DNA of 64,000 nt. Source: Candidatus Kurthia intestinigallinarum. GTDB taxonomy: Bacteria; Bacillota; Bacilli; Bacillales_A; Planococcaceae. Where the stretch lies: the NCBI RefSeq assembly GCF_003991225.1, contig NZ_JTFC01000031.1, forward strand, positions 186,001 to 250,000. Reading direction: 5' to 3'. Below the pieces are notes generated by a model that saw only the letters and a list, made by a program, of their open reading frames with translations, did no database searches and was not told where the DNA came from. A program made the translations under genes and the position numbers. Of this stretch, positions 28,754 through 37,423 are shown one piece after another (the stretch's first letter is position 1; the number at the start of each line of letters is the position of its first letter).

Positions 28754-29725
28754 ATGAAAAAGAAAATTTTACTTATTCATACAGGTGGTACTATTTCAAT
28801 GCATGTTAGCGAGGATACGGGGGCAGTTGTTCCTGATACAATCAATCCGCTAACAAAGGAACATGAAAAATTGGAACGTTTAGCGGCGATTACCGAAATC
28901 GAAGCTTTTAATTTACCATCGCCACATATGACTCCTGAGCATATGTTAAAGTTGCGCGATATCATCAATGACCAGCTCGCACATGCAGCATTTGATGGCG
29001 TCGTAATTACGCATGGTACCGATACATTAGAAGAAACGGCTTACTTTTTAGATTTAACGACAAAATTTGAGGCCCCGATTGTCATGACGGGTGCAATGCG
29101 CTCATCAAATGAGCTGGGCGCAGATGGTTTGTACAATCTTGTCGCTGCAATTCGTGTTGCAAGTGATGAGGATGCACGTGGTAAAGGTGTATTAGTCGTC
29201 ATGAATGATGAGATTCATCAAGCAGTCAATGTTACGAAAACATCGACCTCTTCTGTATCTACATTCCAATCTCCGCAGTACGGACCGATTGGCTTAGTAA
29301 CGAAAATGACCATTCACTTTCACCATGCCCCGATTACACGTGAATTCGTTGACGTACAAAGCTTAACAAAACGCGTTGCGATGTTAAAAGTATATGCTGG
29401 AATGGACGGCGATTTAGTCGATGCGGTCATCGATGCAGGGTATGATGGTCTTGTACTTGAAGGCCTTGGTCAAGGCAATGTGCCACCTGCGCTTGTTCCG
29501 AGTATTCAGCGCATGATTCAAAAACGTCTGCCTGTCGTCCTTGTGTCGCGCTGCTTTAACGGTATCGCACAAGGTGTCTACGGCTATGATGGTGGCGGTA
29601 AGCAGCTCGAAGACATGGGGGTGCTGTTCACGACAGGTCTTAATGGTCCAAAGGCACGCCTTCGCCTTTTAATTGGCTTAAACCAATACCAGCAACCACT
29701 TGAAATGTCACGCTTCTTCCAATAA
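28754..29725 (+). CDS. ansA: L-asparaginase
   Basis: Hydrolyses asparagine to aspartate and ammonia. The 323-residue protein shows the N-terminal HTGGTIS (nucleophile Thr), the second-site HGTDTLEETAYFL (Thr-Asp pair near 85), TGAMRSSNELGADG, and a Lys in VNVTKTSTSS. No signal peptide, so the cytosolic type I form. ATG 28754 follows ATGGAGGT. It is divergent from prsW with 52 bp between starts; the repeat copy at 29740 follows its stop. Confidence 0.94.
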   Translation: MKKKILLIHTGGTISMHVSEDTGAVVPDTINPLTKEHEKLERLAAITEIEAFNLPSPHMTPEHMLKLRDIINDQLAHAAFDGVVITHGTDTLEETAYFLDLTTKFEAPIVMTGAMRSSNELGADGLYNLVAAIRVASDEDARGKGVLVVMNDEIHQAVNVTKTSTSSVSTFQSPQYGPIGLVTKMTIHFHHAPITREFVDVQSLTKRVAMLKVYAGMDGDLVDAVIDAGYDGLVLEGLGQGNVPPALVPSIQRMIQKRLPVVLVSRCFNGIAQGVYGYDGGGKQLEDMGVLFTTGLNGPKARLRLLIGLNQYQQPLEMSRFFQ

Positions 29726-29739
29726 AAGCATGACTAATC

Positions 29740-29890
29740 AAAAGAAGAGGCTAGGATAGACGTGTAAAAACAACCTCTGATATGAACATAAAAAAACGGA
29801 ATCGCGCTGTGGCACGGTTCCGGTTTTTTATTGCGAACGCTAAAAAAGAAAAACGACGTATTTTGTCAAAGTCTCTTCTTTTCTTATGCT
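29740..29890. repeat. Dispersed hairpin repeat, copy 2
   Basis: Same family as 7572 and 49553. It begins AAAAGAAGAGGCTAGG, has the central hairpin AAACGGAATCGCGC / GCACGGTTCCGGTTTT, then TTGCGAACGCTAAAAAAG and ends with the inverse of AAGAGACTTTGACAAAATACG plus AGCATAAGA. The left arm is the most diverged of the three. It lies between the convergent ansA and GntR genes and can terminate both. Confidence 0.82.
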
Positions 29891-29939
29891 TATTTTTCAG
29901 CTGGACATGTCGTAGTATTCCAGTCGTTTCTATTAATAA

Positions 29940-30602
29940 TTATTTTGTGCGAGATGCATATTCCTCTGTTGCACGTACCCAGTTTTGCTTTGTAATGGCA
30001 TGCGCTGTTTCGGCATCCTGCGCTTCAAGGGATGCAATTAACTTCTCATGCTCGACAACAGATTGTGCGGTTAAAATAATCGAGTTATGGAAGAATAAGC
30101 GGCGCACATGTGCTTGAAAATTCGACACAGGATTTGCAATATATTCATTTTCTGCTTCTTGAATAATTAATGTGTGCAATTCATCATCTAGTTTTAACGC
30201 TAAATAGAAGTTTTGACTTTCAATTGCTAACGCAAATTCCGCATTTTTAGCGCGTAGCTGTTGGATAAATGAAGCTGTTACGCCTTTTTGAGATACTTCC
30301 TCAGCAGCTAACGCTTGCAATGCCGCTAATACGGGTAAAATCTTTTCGACATCGGCATTATTAACAGCGGTTACTTGTGTTGCTACACCGGGATGCATTT
30401 CAACAAAGCCCTGTGCATTTAATAATTGTAATGCTTCGCGTACGGGCGTACGACTGACGCCTAGCGCAGTCGCAAGCTCTGCATCATTTAATTTTTCTAA
30501 TGGTTGCAACGTCCCATCAATAATCCATTCTTGTAGTTGTAAAAAGGCACGTTCCTTTGCTGATAAACGTGCGGGTTTCATGAAGTCCTTTGGTATTGGC
30601 AT
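29940..30602 (-). CDS. GntR-family transcriptional regulator (FCD/FadR type)
   Basis: 220-residue one-component regulator. Residues 10-75 are a GntR winged helix (LNDAELATALGVSRTPVREALQLL); residues 85-215 form an all-helical FCD ligand domain with the metal/ligand-type pattern D-x3-H (LDDELHTLI) and a His in FQAHVRRLF. The ligand is unknown; the family senses small organic acids. Two identical 15-mers upstream (30626, 30699) suggest autoregulation. No B. subtilis counterpart lies at this place, so the gene was inserted. Confidence 0.88.
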   Translation of the reverse strand: MPIPKDFMKPARLSAKERAFLQLQEWIIDGTLQPLEKLNDAELATALGVSRTPVREALQLLNAQGFVEMHPGVATQVTAVNNADVEKILPVLAALQALAAEEVSQKGVTASFIQQLRAKNAEFALAIESQNFYLALKLDDELHTLIIQEAENEYIANPVSNFQAHVRRLFFHNSIILTAQSVVEHEKLIASLEAQDAETAHAITKQNWVRATEEYASRTK

Positions 30603-30625
30603 CGTGTCACCTCTCCCGAATTCTT

Positions 30626-30713
30626 ATATATTGCATACATTATAAACTACATTTAAATACGTGACAAATTTCGCTAAGACAATTTTTATGTCCTTGTAAT
30701 ATATTGCATACAT
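30626..30713. promoter_or_regulatory. Paired identical 15-mers upstream of the GntR gene
   Basis: ATATATTGCATACAT occurs at 30626-30640 and again at 30699-30713, 73 bp apart (about seven helical turns). The core TATTGCATACA resembles GntR/FCD operators, which are short AT-rich dyads. The first copy begins 24 bp before the start codon. They are the best candidates for autoregulatory operators. Confidence 0.6.
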
Positions 30714-30722
30714 AAACGCAGT

Positions 30723-30752
30723 AAAAAAAGCACTACTTAGCAAAGTAGCGCT
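30723..30752. terminator. Terminator of ypdA
   Basis: Minus-strand stem AGCGCTACTT / AAGTAGTGCT followed by TTTTTTT, 13 bp after the ypdA stop codon. Confidence 0.88.
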
Positions 30753-30765
30753 TAATTCACTAATG

Positions 30766-31725
30766 TTATTTCGCCGCAATACATGCAGCGATTTGGTCGC
30801 CGTGGAAGCGGCCATTTTCGATAAAGATTTCATTTGCATTATTACCTGCTGCAATAACACCCGCAATAAATAACCCTTCCACATTTGTTTCCATTGTTTC
30901 AGGATTAAATGTTGGACGTCCTGTTTCAGCATCTACTGTCACACCCATTTCACGAATAAATGAGTGATCTGGGTGATACCCTGTCATCGCAAAAACAAAA
31001 TCATTCGCAATGGCTTTTTCTTCACCATCCACTGTTAATGTCACTGTTGTATCATCGATTTTTTCCACGCTTGTATTAAATAACATCTGAATACTTTCAT
31101 CACGTGCAAGTGCCGCAAAATCTGGTAGTACCCACGGTTTAATGCTTGATGAGTATTCACTACCACGATAGGCAACTGTCACACGAGCCCCAGCTTTATG
31201 CAGTGCAAGTCCCGCATCAATTGCTGAGTTCTTGCCACCAATTACAAGTACATCCGTATCAAAATAAGGATGCCCCTCTTTGAAATAGTGCATCACTTTC
31301 GGTAAGTTTTCACCGTCAATGCCCATATAATTCGGATGATCGTAGTAGCCTGTCGCAATAACCACATACGGTGTTTCATACGTATCCTTAGATGTTTTCA
31401 CGATAAATGATTGGCCTTGCTTTGTAACATGCTCGACCTTCTCAAAACGATGGATTTGAATATCTTTTCGTTTTACAACCTCACGATAGTAAACGAGTGC
31501 TTGATTACGTTTTGGTTTTTGACCTTCAATAATAAATGGTACATCGCCAATCGCTAATTTTTCACTTGATGAGAAAAATGTTTGGTGCGTTGGGTAATTA
31601 TAAATCGCATTCACGATATTGCCTTTTTCAATGACGATTGGGTTTAGTCCAATTTTTTGTAAAGCGATTGCTGCCGCAAGACCACAAGGGCCACCGCCAA
31701 CAATAATCGCATCTTCTTGACGCAT
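30766..31725 (-). CDS. ypdA: Bacillithiol-disulfide reductase YpdA (Bdr)
   Basis: FAD- and NADPH-dependent reductase that regenerates bacillithiol from its disulfide. The 319-residue protein has AIIVGGGPCGLAAAIALQ (FAD motif with the characteristic GPCG cysteine, near 14) and DVLVIGGKNSAIDAGLAL (NADPH motif), and ends in NANEIFIENGRFHGDQIA. ATG 31725 has AAAAGGA upstream; an in-frame ATG three codons earlier is too close. With bshA it indicates bacillithiol redox chemistry. Confidence 0.92.
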   Translation of the reverse strand: MRQEDAIIVGGGPCGLAAAIALQKIGLNPIVIEKGNIVNAIYNYPTHQTFFSSSEKLAIGDVPFIIEGQKPKRNQALVYYREVVKRKDIQIHRFEKVEHVTKQGQSFIVKTSKDTYETPYVVIATGYYDHPNYMGIDGENLPKVMHYFKEGHPYFDTDVLVIGGKNSAIDAGLALHKAGARVTVAYRGSEYSSSIKPWVLPDFAALARDESIQMLFNTSVEKIDDTTVTLTVDGEEKAIANDFVFAMTGYHPDHSFIREMGVTVDAETGRPTFNPETMETNVEGLFIAGVIAAGNNANEIFIENGRFHGDQIAACIAAK

Positions 31726-31808
31726 AGTTGTCATTCCTTTTTATATCATATTCTTTACCGAATCTATTTTACTATATATTTGAAATTTGTCACTTGTTCG
31801 AGCTCATT

Positions 31809-31846
31809 AAAAAAGAGGCTCAGAATAATTCCTGAACCTCTCTTTA
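31809..31846 (-). terminator. Terminator of the LysM gene
   Basis: Minus-strand stem AGAGGTTCAGGAAT / ATTCTGAGCCTCT followed by TTTTTT, just after the LysM gene stop. Confidence 0.88.
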
Positions 31847-31850
31847 TTCC

Positions 31851-32708
31851 TTATTGCATTGGTAAGGCAATTTTTACGCCTGCTTGTACTTTATCAGATG
31901 ATAAGCCATTTAACTGACGGATTTGTGCCGCTTTTGCTGTTGAACCGTAGTAACGGATTGAGATACTTTGAACGGTATCTCCTGCAGAGGCATTGTGTAA
32001 ATAGCCATTTTGAATTGATTGGCGATAAGCTGATGTTGTTGTATTTGGTGCTGCACCTGCAGCTTCTTTTGCAGCCTTTTCTTTTGCTGCTTTTTCGGCT
32101 GCGGCCTTTTCTGCGGCCTCTTTTGCTGCTTTTTCCTGCGCAGCTTTTTGCGCCGCTGCTTTTGCTGCCGCTTTTTCGGCTGCGGCCTTTTGTGCTGCTG
32201 CTTTTGCTGCAGCCTCTTTCGCTGCTTTCTCTTTTGCAGCCTTTTCTTTGGCCGCTTTTTTCTTCGCTATCCGTTCTTTTTTCGCTTTTTCTTCAGCCGC
32301 TTTTTTCTTTTCAGCTTTTTCTTGCGCTTCTGCTGCTTTTTTTGCTTTTTCTTGCTCTATTTGTTGTGCTTTTGTTTGCTTGTCTTTATCGTCATCAGTT
32401 GCAACAGCACCACTATTAGATGAACCGTTGCCATTGCTTGATTGTACATTTACATCACTATTTGCTAAATCTTGTGTCGTTTTATCACCGGAATTTGCAA
32501 AGAAACTAAAGTACACGAGAATCAGCACAGGTACAAGAACAAAAATACTGCCTAAAATTGTAATTAATTTATTATTATTCTTTTTCTCTTGTCCACTTCG
32601 AGCCGCTCTACGTGAAGCACGTCCGGGATTTGTTTGTGCATCGCTACCAGCCACTTCAATGGATTGACGATGCGCTTCAACTTTATCTCGATAGTTATTT
32701 TGAGACAT
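31851..32708 (-). CDS. ypbE: Membrane-anchored LysM protein with Ala/Lys-rich stalk (YpbE-like)
   Basis: 285-residue type II membrane protein: basic cytosolic tail (1-47), one transmembrane helix (48-70, [20 protein letters not shown]), a polar linker, then a roughly 115-residue KAAAEKA-type repeat stalk (about 108-222) that should be a charged helix, and a C-terminal LysM domain (about 232-285; [16 protein letters not shown]) that binds peptidoglycan. It keeps the ypbE position behind recQ; B. subtilis ypbD, normally between, is absent. Role in the wall is unknown. Confidence 0.85.
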   Translation of the reverse strand: MSQNNYRDKVEAHRQSIEVAGSDAQTNPGRASRRAARSGQEKKNNNKLITILGSIFVLVPVLILVYFSFFANSGDKTTQDLANSDVNVQSSNGNGSSNSGAVATDDDKDKQTKAQQIEQEKAKKAAEAQEKAEKKKAAEEKAKKERIAKKKAAKEKAAKEKAAKEAAAKAAAQKAAAEKAAAKAAAQKAAQEKAAKEAAEKAAAEKAAKEKAAKEAAGAAPNTTTSAYRQSIQNGYLHNASAGDTVQSISIRYYGSTAKAAQIRQLNGLSSDKVQAGVKIALPMQ

Positions 32709-32783
32709 GTTTATCCCCCTTTTTCATAGCCATTTCATATTATAATATGCGCTTTGTCGTTTGAAAAGCATTCCGTCGTCGCT

Positions 32784-34205
32784 TCAATTAAATGGTAATA
32801 AATGTTTGAGACGCCTTTGCCAGTTTTCCAATACTTTTGGTTCATTTTTTTCGATATATGGTGCTAAAATCTCGCTTTTCTGCAATCCACAGCCTGAACA
32901 GCAATTTTTTGGTTTTTCTAGCAATTCCTCATCAAAATAGGCTACTAATTGTGTGCGAATACATGGCGCTGTGATAATTTTTGCAAGGGCCATCACCTGC
33001 TGTTGCTTTTCTGACGCTAGCTCTTGAATTTTTTGTGACACTTGTAAAGGAGCTAGCTGATGCATCCAATAGTGCAGGACACGAAAAGCTGTTTCGGTCA
33101 TTTCTCCGGCTTCAACAAGCTGCTGTGGCTCCTCACACGCCATGTAACGCGAAATATGCCAATCTGTTGGTAAATCAAGTGTTGCCATTTCAAGCGTACG
33201 CTCCGCATCACGTTTTTCATAGTAAAGCGTCGCTAGCGCCTCACCACCGTCACGCCCTGCTCGTCCAACTTCCTGCATATAGCTTGCGACATTTTGTGGC
33301 AGATGATCATGAATAATTTGACGGATATTATTTTTATGAATCCCCATACCAAATGCATTTGTCGCACAAATCCAGTCTACTTCATCATGCATAAACTGAC
33401 GCTGTACAAACATGCGGTCCTGCTGTTCCATACCACCGTGATAAAAAGTAGCACGGATACCTACTTGTTGCAGCATGGACGCATATTCCATCGTTCGTTT
33501 ACGCGACTGCGTATAAATAATGCCGGGTCCTTCAAACTGCGTAACTTGCTGAATAATGGCATTCGCCTTCTCAAACGATGTCGTTTCAACTGCTTCATAA
33601 TGAATGTTTTTACGGTCAACTGAATGAATAAATGTCGATACTTTTTCCATGCCTAAATAATGCGTAATATCCCTCATAATTTGGTTCGTTGCAGTCGCAC
33701 TAAGCGCCAAAATTGGTGGCCGCTCTTTCGGAAGTGCCTCTGCAATTTGTAAATATTCCGGACGGAAATCAAAGCCCCACTGCGAAATACAATGGGCCTC
33801 GTCAACAACGATTAGTCCTAGCTTCATCTGTTGCAAACGATTCTTTACAGCATCACTAGCAAGCATTTCAGGTGATAAAAATAAAAAGCGAAAGGCATCG
33901 AAGTGCTGCCATACAAACTGTTTATCATCAAATGATAAAAAAGAGTTCAGTGCTGCCACGCGTTTTTCCCCAAACTGTCGCAATTGCTCCACCTGGTCTT
34001 GCATTAATGATAGTAACGGCGAAATGACAAGGATGGTTCCTTCCACAACATACCCAGGCAATTGATAGCAGAGTGATTTCCCCATACCTGTTGGTAGTAA
34101 TGCTAGCGTATCATGCCCGCTGAGTACCGCTTCAATAATTTCTTGCTGGCCCTCACGAAACGCATCATAGCCAAAGCGCTGTTGTAAAATTTGTTGTAAC
34201 TCCAT
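32784..34205 (-). CDS. recQ: ATP-dependent DNA helicase RecQ (short form)
   Basis: 3'-5' helicase of 473 residues. Motif I LPTGMGKSLCYQLPG, II VVDEAHCISQWGFDFRPEY, III SATAT, VI QEVGRAGRDG are present; the RecQ-Ct zinc region is seen as CIRTQLVAYFDE...CCSGC. There is no HRDC domain, as in the B. subtilis short RecQ. It follows ypbB with no gap; ATG 34205 is preferred over 34208 for spacing from GGGGA. Confidence 0.93.
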   Translation of the reverse strand: MELQQILQQRFGYDAFREGQQEIIEAVLSGHDTLALLPTGMGKSLCYQLPGYVVEGTILVISPLLSLMQDQVEQLRQFGEKRVAALNSFLSFDDKQFVWQHFDAFRFLFLSPEMLASDAVKNRLQQMKLGLIVVDEAHCISQWGFDFRPEYLQIAEALPKERPPILALSATATNQIMRDITHYLGMEKVSTFIHSVDRKNIHYEAVETTSFEKANAIIQQVTQFEGPGIIYTQSRKRTMEYASMLQQVGIRATFYHGGMEQQDRMFVQRQFMHDEVDWICATNAFGMGIHKNNIRQIIHDHLPQNVASYMQEVGRAGRDGGEALATLYYEKRDAERTLEMATLDLPTDWHISRYMACEEPQQLVEAGEMTETAFRVLHYWMHQLAPLQVSQKIQELASEKQQQVMALAKIITAPCIRTQLVAYFDEELLEKPKNCCSGCGLQKSEILAPYIEKNEPKVLENWQRRLKHLLPFN

Positions 34206-34208
34206 CAT

Positions 34209-35225
34209 TTATTCCCCCTTTGCCGCAAGCACTAAACGAATTTGAAAATAACTTGCTTGTGGAACACTCTCTTTAATTATGCGTAGCTTCGTCGTTTGTA
34301 GCTGCTTTGTACGTTCACGAATCGCTAGTACAAGCTCCTCTGGCACAAACTGCGTCAATGGAAACTGTGGATCATTCATCGCCATCTCGGCTAAATGGTC
34401 TTCAATTGTACTCGTTTTTAGACGACGATACTGCGCAATTTGCTCCAATGAATAGCCCTTATAAAAAAGGTCAGCTGTTTTTTGTGTCGATTGTGTTAAC
34501 AATTGTTCAATCCGGATATTTTGCGCTAAATCAGCGAGTAATGGATAATTGCGCACTTCATTTATCATGCTATGTAAACAGCTAGTAAAACGTAACTGCA
34601 AGCTTAATATATCCTCGTCTAAGAAAACGGCTAGTTGCTGCCATGTATAACCGCTTTGTTGATATCCGCTTAGTCGATAGCTTAACACTTGCTTTGAACG
34701 CTCCTCGACTGGTAAGCTAGCAACCAACTCCATTAATTGTGTCGTAAACTGTTGTTGAAATGCAGGCTGTTGGAAATCGTGATACCGTAAATAATCTTTT
34801 ACAAAGCGCTGTGTGACACCGTCTTGCTCAATCGGCAAAAAGCGCATCGTATGTGGTGCATTCGAAAGCGTTTGAACAACGAGTGCCAAACGTTTAAAAA
34901 ACGCCGACTCTCGCCCGCGATAATGCCAGCCATCGAAACCTACAGGACGGAAATCTTCTATTAATTGACGTCCTTTATCGGTCACGACGACATTTTCCTC
35001 CGTCAAAAGGATGAATTGTGCGTTAAAAATTTCCTCAATATAGGTATCATATTGAGCCTTTGTCAGTTTTGGTGTTATACTGAAAAAAGGATACAGTTGA
35101 AAAAGCCCGACATCTTGAATCGTCTGACCAGATTTTTTCCCTTTAAAGAGGTGATAAACGGCAGATGATCCGCGCTGATTATTGTATCGGGCAAAAATAG
35201 ACACGATTAATTTAGTAGCAAACAT
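34209..35225 (-). CDS. ypbB: YpbB-like helix-turn-helix protein
   Basis: 338-residue protein of unknown function, always beside recQ in Bacillales. The C-terminal part has a helix-turn-helix (TADLFYKGYSLEQIAQYRRLKTSTIEDHLAEMA, about 245-280) of the HTH_40 type also found at RecQ C-termini, so it may supply in trans a domain absent from the short RecQ. Coupling to recQ (0-3 bp) supports joint work. Confidence 0.85.
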   Translation of the reverse strand: MFATKLIVSIFARYNNQRGSSAVYHLFKGKKSGQTIQDVGLFQLYPFFSITPKLTKAQYDTYIEEIFNAQFILLTEENVVVTDKGRQLIEDFRPVGFDGWHYRGRESAFFKRLALVVQTLSNAPHTMRFLPIEQDGVTQRFVKDYLRYHDFQQPAFQQQFTTQLMELVASLPVEERSKQVLSYRLSGYQQSGYTWQQLAVFLDEDILSLQLRFTSCLHSMINEVRNYPLLADLAQNIRIEQLLTQSTQKTADLFYKGYSLEQIAQYRRLKTSTIEDHLAEMAMNDPQFPLTQFVPEELVLAIRERTKQLQTTKLRIIKESVPQASYFQIRLVLAAKGE

Positions 35226-35256
35226 GTATATTTCCTCCCAGTTCTAGTAATTTAGG

Positions 35257-35579
<323 letters not shown>

Positions 35580-35585
35580 TCTTTC

Positions 35586-35619
35586 CGCCCTACAAATTGG
35601 TTGTAGGGCGTTTTTTTTT
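35586..35619 (+). terminator. Terminator of fer
   Basis: Stem CGCCCTACAA / TTGTAGGGCG with nine T residues. Its 3' arm also contains the -35 hexamer of the fabI promoter. Confidence 0.9.
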
Positions 35620-35644
35620 ATGCTATATTAGTATCAGGTACTAA
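35601..35644 (+). promoter_or_regulatory. fabI promoter with FapR-like operator
   Basis: TTGTAG (35601-35606), 17-bp spacer, extended -10 TGCTATATT (hexamer 35624-35629). Overlapping the -10 and start region is TTAGTATCAGGTACTAA (35628-35644), a 17-bp dyad that matches the FapR consensus TTAGTACCTRGTACTAA at all but two or three central positions. FapR represses fatty-acid genes including fabI and is released by malonyl-CoA. Confidence 0.8.
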
Positions 35645-35670
35645 CAGTAAGTTACATACAGGAGGCCATT

Positions 35671-36450
35671 ATGGACATTTTACAATTAAAAGATAAAAAC
35701 GTAATCGTTATGGGTGTTGCCAATGACCGTAGCATTGCATGGCATATTTCAAAAGCCTTATTTGATGCAGAAGCACATATTATTTTCACATATCGTAAAG
35801 AACGTTCTCTTTCAAAACTAACAAAGCTTTTAGCTGATTATGATGACAGCCGCTACTCAATCGTACAATGTGATGTAAATAGTGACGATAGCATGACAGA
35901 AGCGTTCACAAGCATTGGTGAAAAATACGGCACGATTCAAGGACTTGTGCACTCTGTCGCATTCGCGCATGCAGAAGATTTAAAAAATCGCTTTGTTGAA
36001 ACATCTCGTGATGGCTATGCCTTTGCACAAGATACAAGCGCCTATTCATTAATTAAAGCCGCACAACTTGTACGCCCTTATATGACAGAAGGTGGCTCAA
36101 TTATTACGATGAGCTATCTTGGAGCTGAGCGCGTATTAGACGGTTACAATGTCATGGGTGTTGCGAAAGCCGCATTAGAAGCAAACGTACGCTATCTTGC
36201 AAGTGATATTGGCCAAGACAATATTCGTGTCAACGCCATTTCAGCTGGCGCCATTAAAACATTAGCAGCAAAAGGCGTCCCTTCATTTAACAAGATTTTA
36301 AATAAAATTGAAGAAGCTGCGCCATTACGTCGTAACATTACACCACAAGAAGTGGCAAATATGTCTGTCGTCATGCTAAGTGCCTTATCAACTGGTGTGA
36401 CAGGTGAAGTGATTCACGTCGATGCTGGCTATAGTATTTTAGGTATTTAA
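35671..36450 (+). CDS. fabI: Enoyl-ACP reductase (NADH) FabI
   Basis: Last reductive step of each fatty-acid elongation cycle, target of triclosan. The 259-residue SDR protein has GVANDRSIAWHI at the N-terminus (NADH site), the catalytic Tyr and Lys in YNVMGVAKAALEANVRYLA (Tyr-x6-Lys), and NAISAGAIKTLAAKG. Start follows AGGAGG. Regulated by a FapR-like box. Its place beside fer differs from B. subtilis. Confidence 0.95.
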   Translation: MDILQLKDKNVIVMGVANDRSIAWHISKALFDAEAHIIFTYRKERSLSKLTKLLADYDDSRYSIVQCDVNSDDSMTEAFTSIGEKYGTIQGLVHSVAFAHAEDLKNRFVETSRDGYAFAQDTSAYSLIKAAQLVRPYMTEGGSIITMSYLGAERVLDGYNVMGVAKAALEANVRYLASDIGQDNIRVNAISAGAIKTLAAKGVPSFNKILNKIEEAAPLRRNITPQEVANMSVVMLSALSTGVTGEVIHVDAGYSILGI

Positions 36451-36465
36451 GTTCTTTATAAACAT

Positions 36466-36505
36466 AAAAAAGAAGGAATCGCGCGTTGGCGATTCCTTTT
36501 TTTTG
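36466..36505. terminator. Bidirectional terminator, fabI / dpp operon
   Basis: Stem AAGGAATCGC / GCGATTCCTT with A-run left and T-run right, between convergent fabI and dppC. Confidence 0.9.
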
Positions 36506-36530
36506 TTGAGAATTTATCAGTCACGATTTT

Positions 36531-37412
36531 TTAGTTTTTCATTTTCGGATCGAGTGCATCGCGTAACCCATCACCCATTAAGTTAAAGCCAAGTACCGTT
36601 AACATAATCGCAATACCCGGGAAAATCATCGTCCACGGGGCATTCACTAAATAAACGCGCGCATCCGCAAGCATTTTTCCCCACTCAGGAGTTGGCGCTT
36701 GTGCACCTAAGCCTAAGAAGCCAAGTGCCGCTGCTTCAATAATCGCTGTCGCTACAGCAAGTGTCCCTTGCACGATAACAGGTGCCATCGAATTTGGCAA
36801 TATATGCTTAAATAAAATTCGCGCATCTTTCATACCAATCGCTTTTGCTGATGTAATGTATTCCTCTTGCTTTATACTCAGCACTTTAGAGCGAATCAAG
36901 CGCCCAAAGTTCGGAATATTAACGATGGCAATGGCAATTAACGCATTTTGAAGTGATGGGCCAAGTACCGCCACGATTGAAATCGCTAGTAAAATACTTG
37001 GGAACGCCAGCATAATATCAAAAATACGTGAAATAATCGTATCGACCCAGCGGCCATAGTAGCCCGCTAAAATACCGAGTAAGCTCCCGACAACAATCGA
37101 GCCAATCACTGAGAAGAAGCCGACCCATAATGAAATCCGTGCACCGTACAAAACACGTGAGAAAATATCGCGGCCAAAATCATCGGTACCAAACCAGTGT
37201 GTGCCAGACGGTGGCTGCAAGCGCTGTGTTAAATTTTGTTCATTAATGCCTTGTGGCGCAATAAGCGGTGCCAAAATGGCTAAAATAATAAACACGAGTA
37301 CAATCCCTGCACCGATGAGGGATACTTTGCTTTTCTTAAAGCTACGCCATGCATTAAGCCACGGCCCTGCTTCTTTTGCTTTTACGGTAGAAAGTGTTTG
37401 CTGTGTAGCCAT
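36531..37412 (-). CDS. dppC: Dipeptide/oligopeptide ABC transporter permease (DppC/OppC type)
   Basis: 293-residue inner-membrane permease with an N-terminal helix (about 32-52) and five more, the GTDDFGRDIFSRVLYGARISL signature, and the EAA loop SAKAIGMKDARILFKHILPN near 190. Last gene of the D-F-A-B-C operon, 11 bp behind dppB. It pairs with DppB as the channel. Confidence 0.9.
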   Translation of the reverse strand: MATQQTLSTVKAKEAGPWLNAWRSFKKSKVSLIGAGIVLVFIILAILAPLIAPQGINEQNLTQRLQPPSGTHWFGTDDFGRDIFSRVLYGARISLWVGFFSVIGSIVVGSLLGILAGYYGRWVDTIISRIFDIMLAFPSILLAISIVAVLGPSLQNALIAIAIVNIPNFGRLIRSKVLSIKQEEYITSAKAIGMKDARILFKHILPNSMAPVIVQGTLAVATAIIEAAALGFLGLGAQAPTPEWGKMLADARVYLVNAPWTMIFPGIAIMLTVLGFNLMGDGLRDALDPKMKN

Positions 37413-37423
37413 TGAAATCCCTC

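Noticed and set aside
32148-32667. Cys/Phe- and Leu-rich plus-strand frames
   Set aside because: They are antisense of the Ala/Lys/Glu repeat stalk of the LysM protein; the odd composition follows from that repeat.
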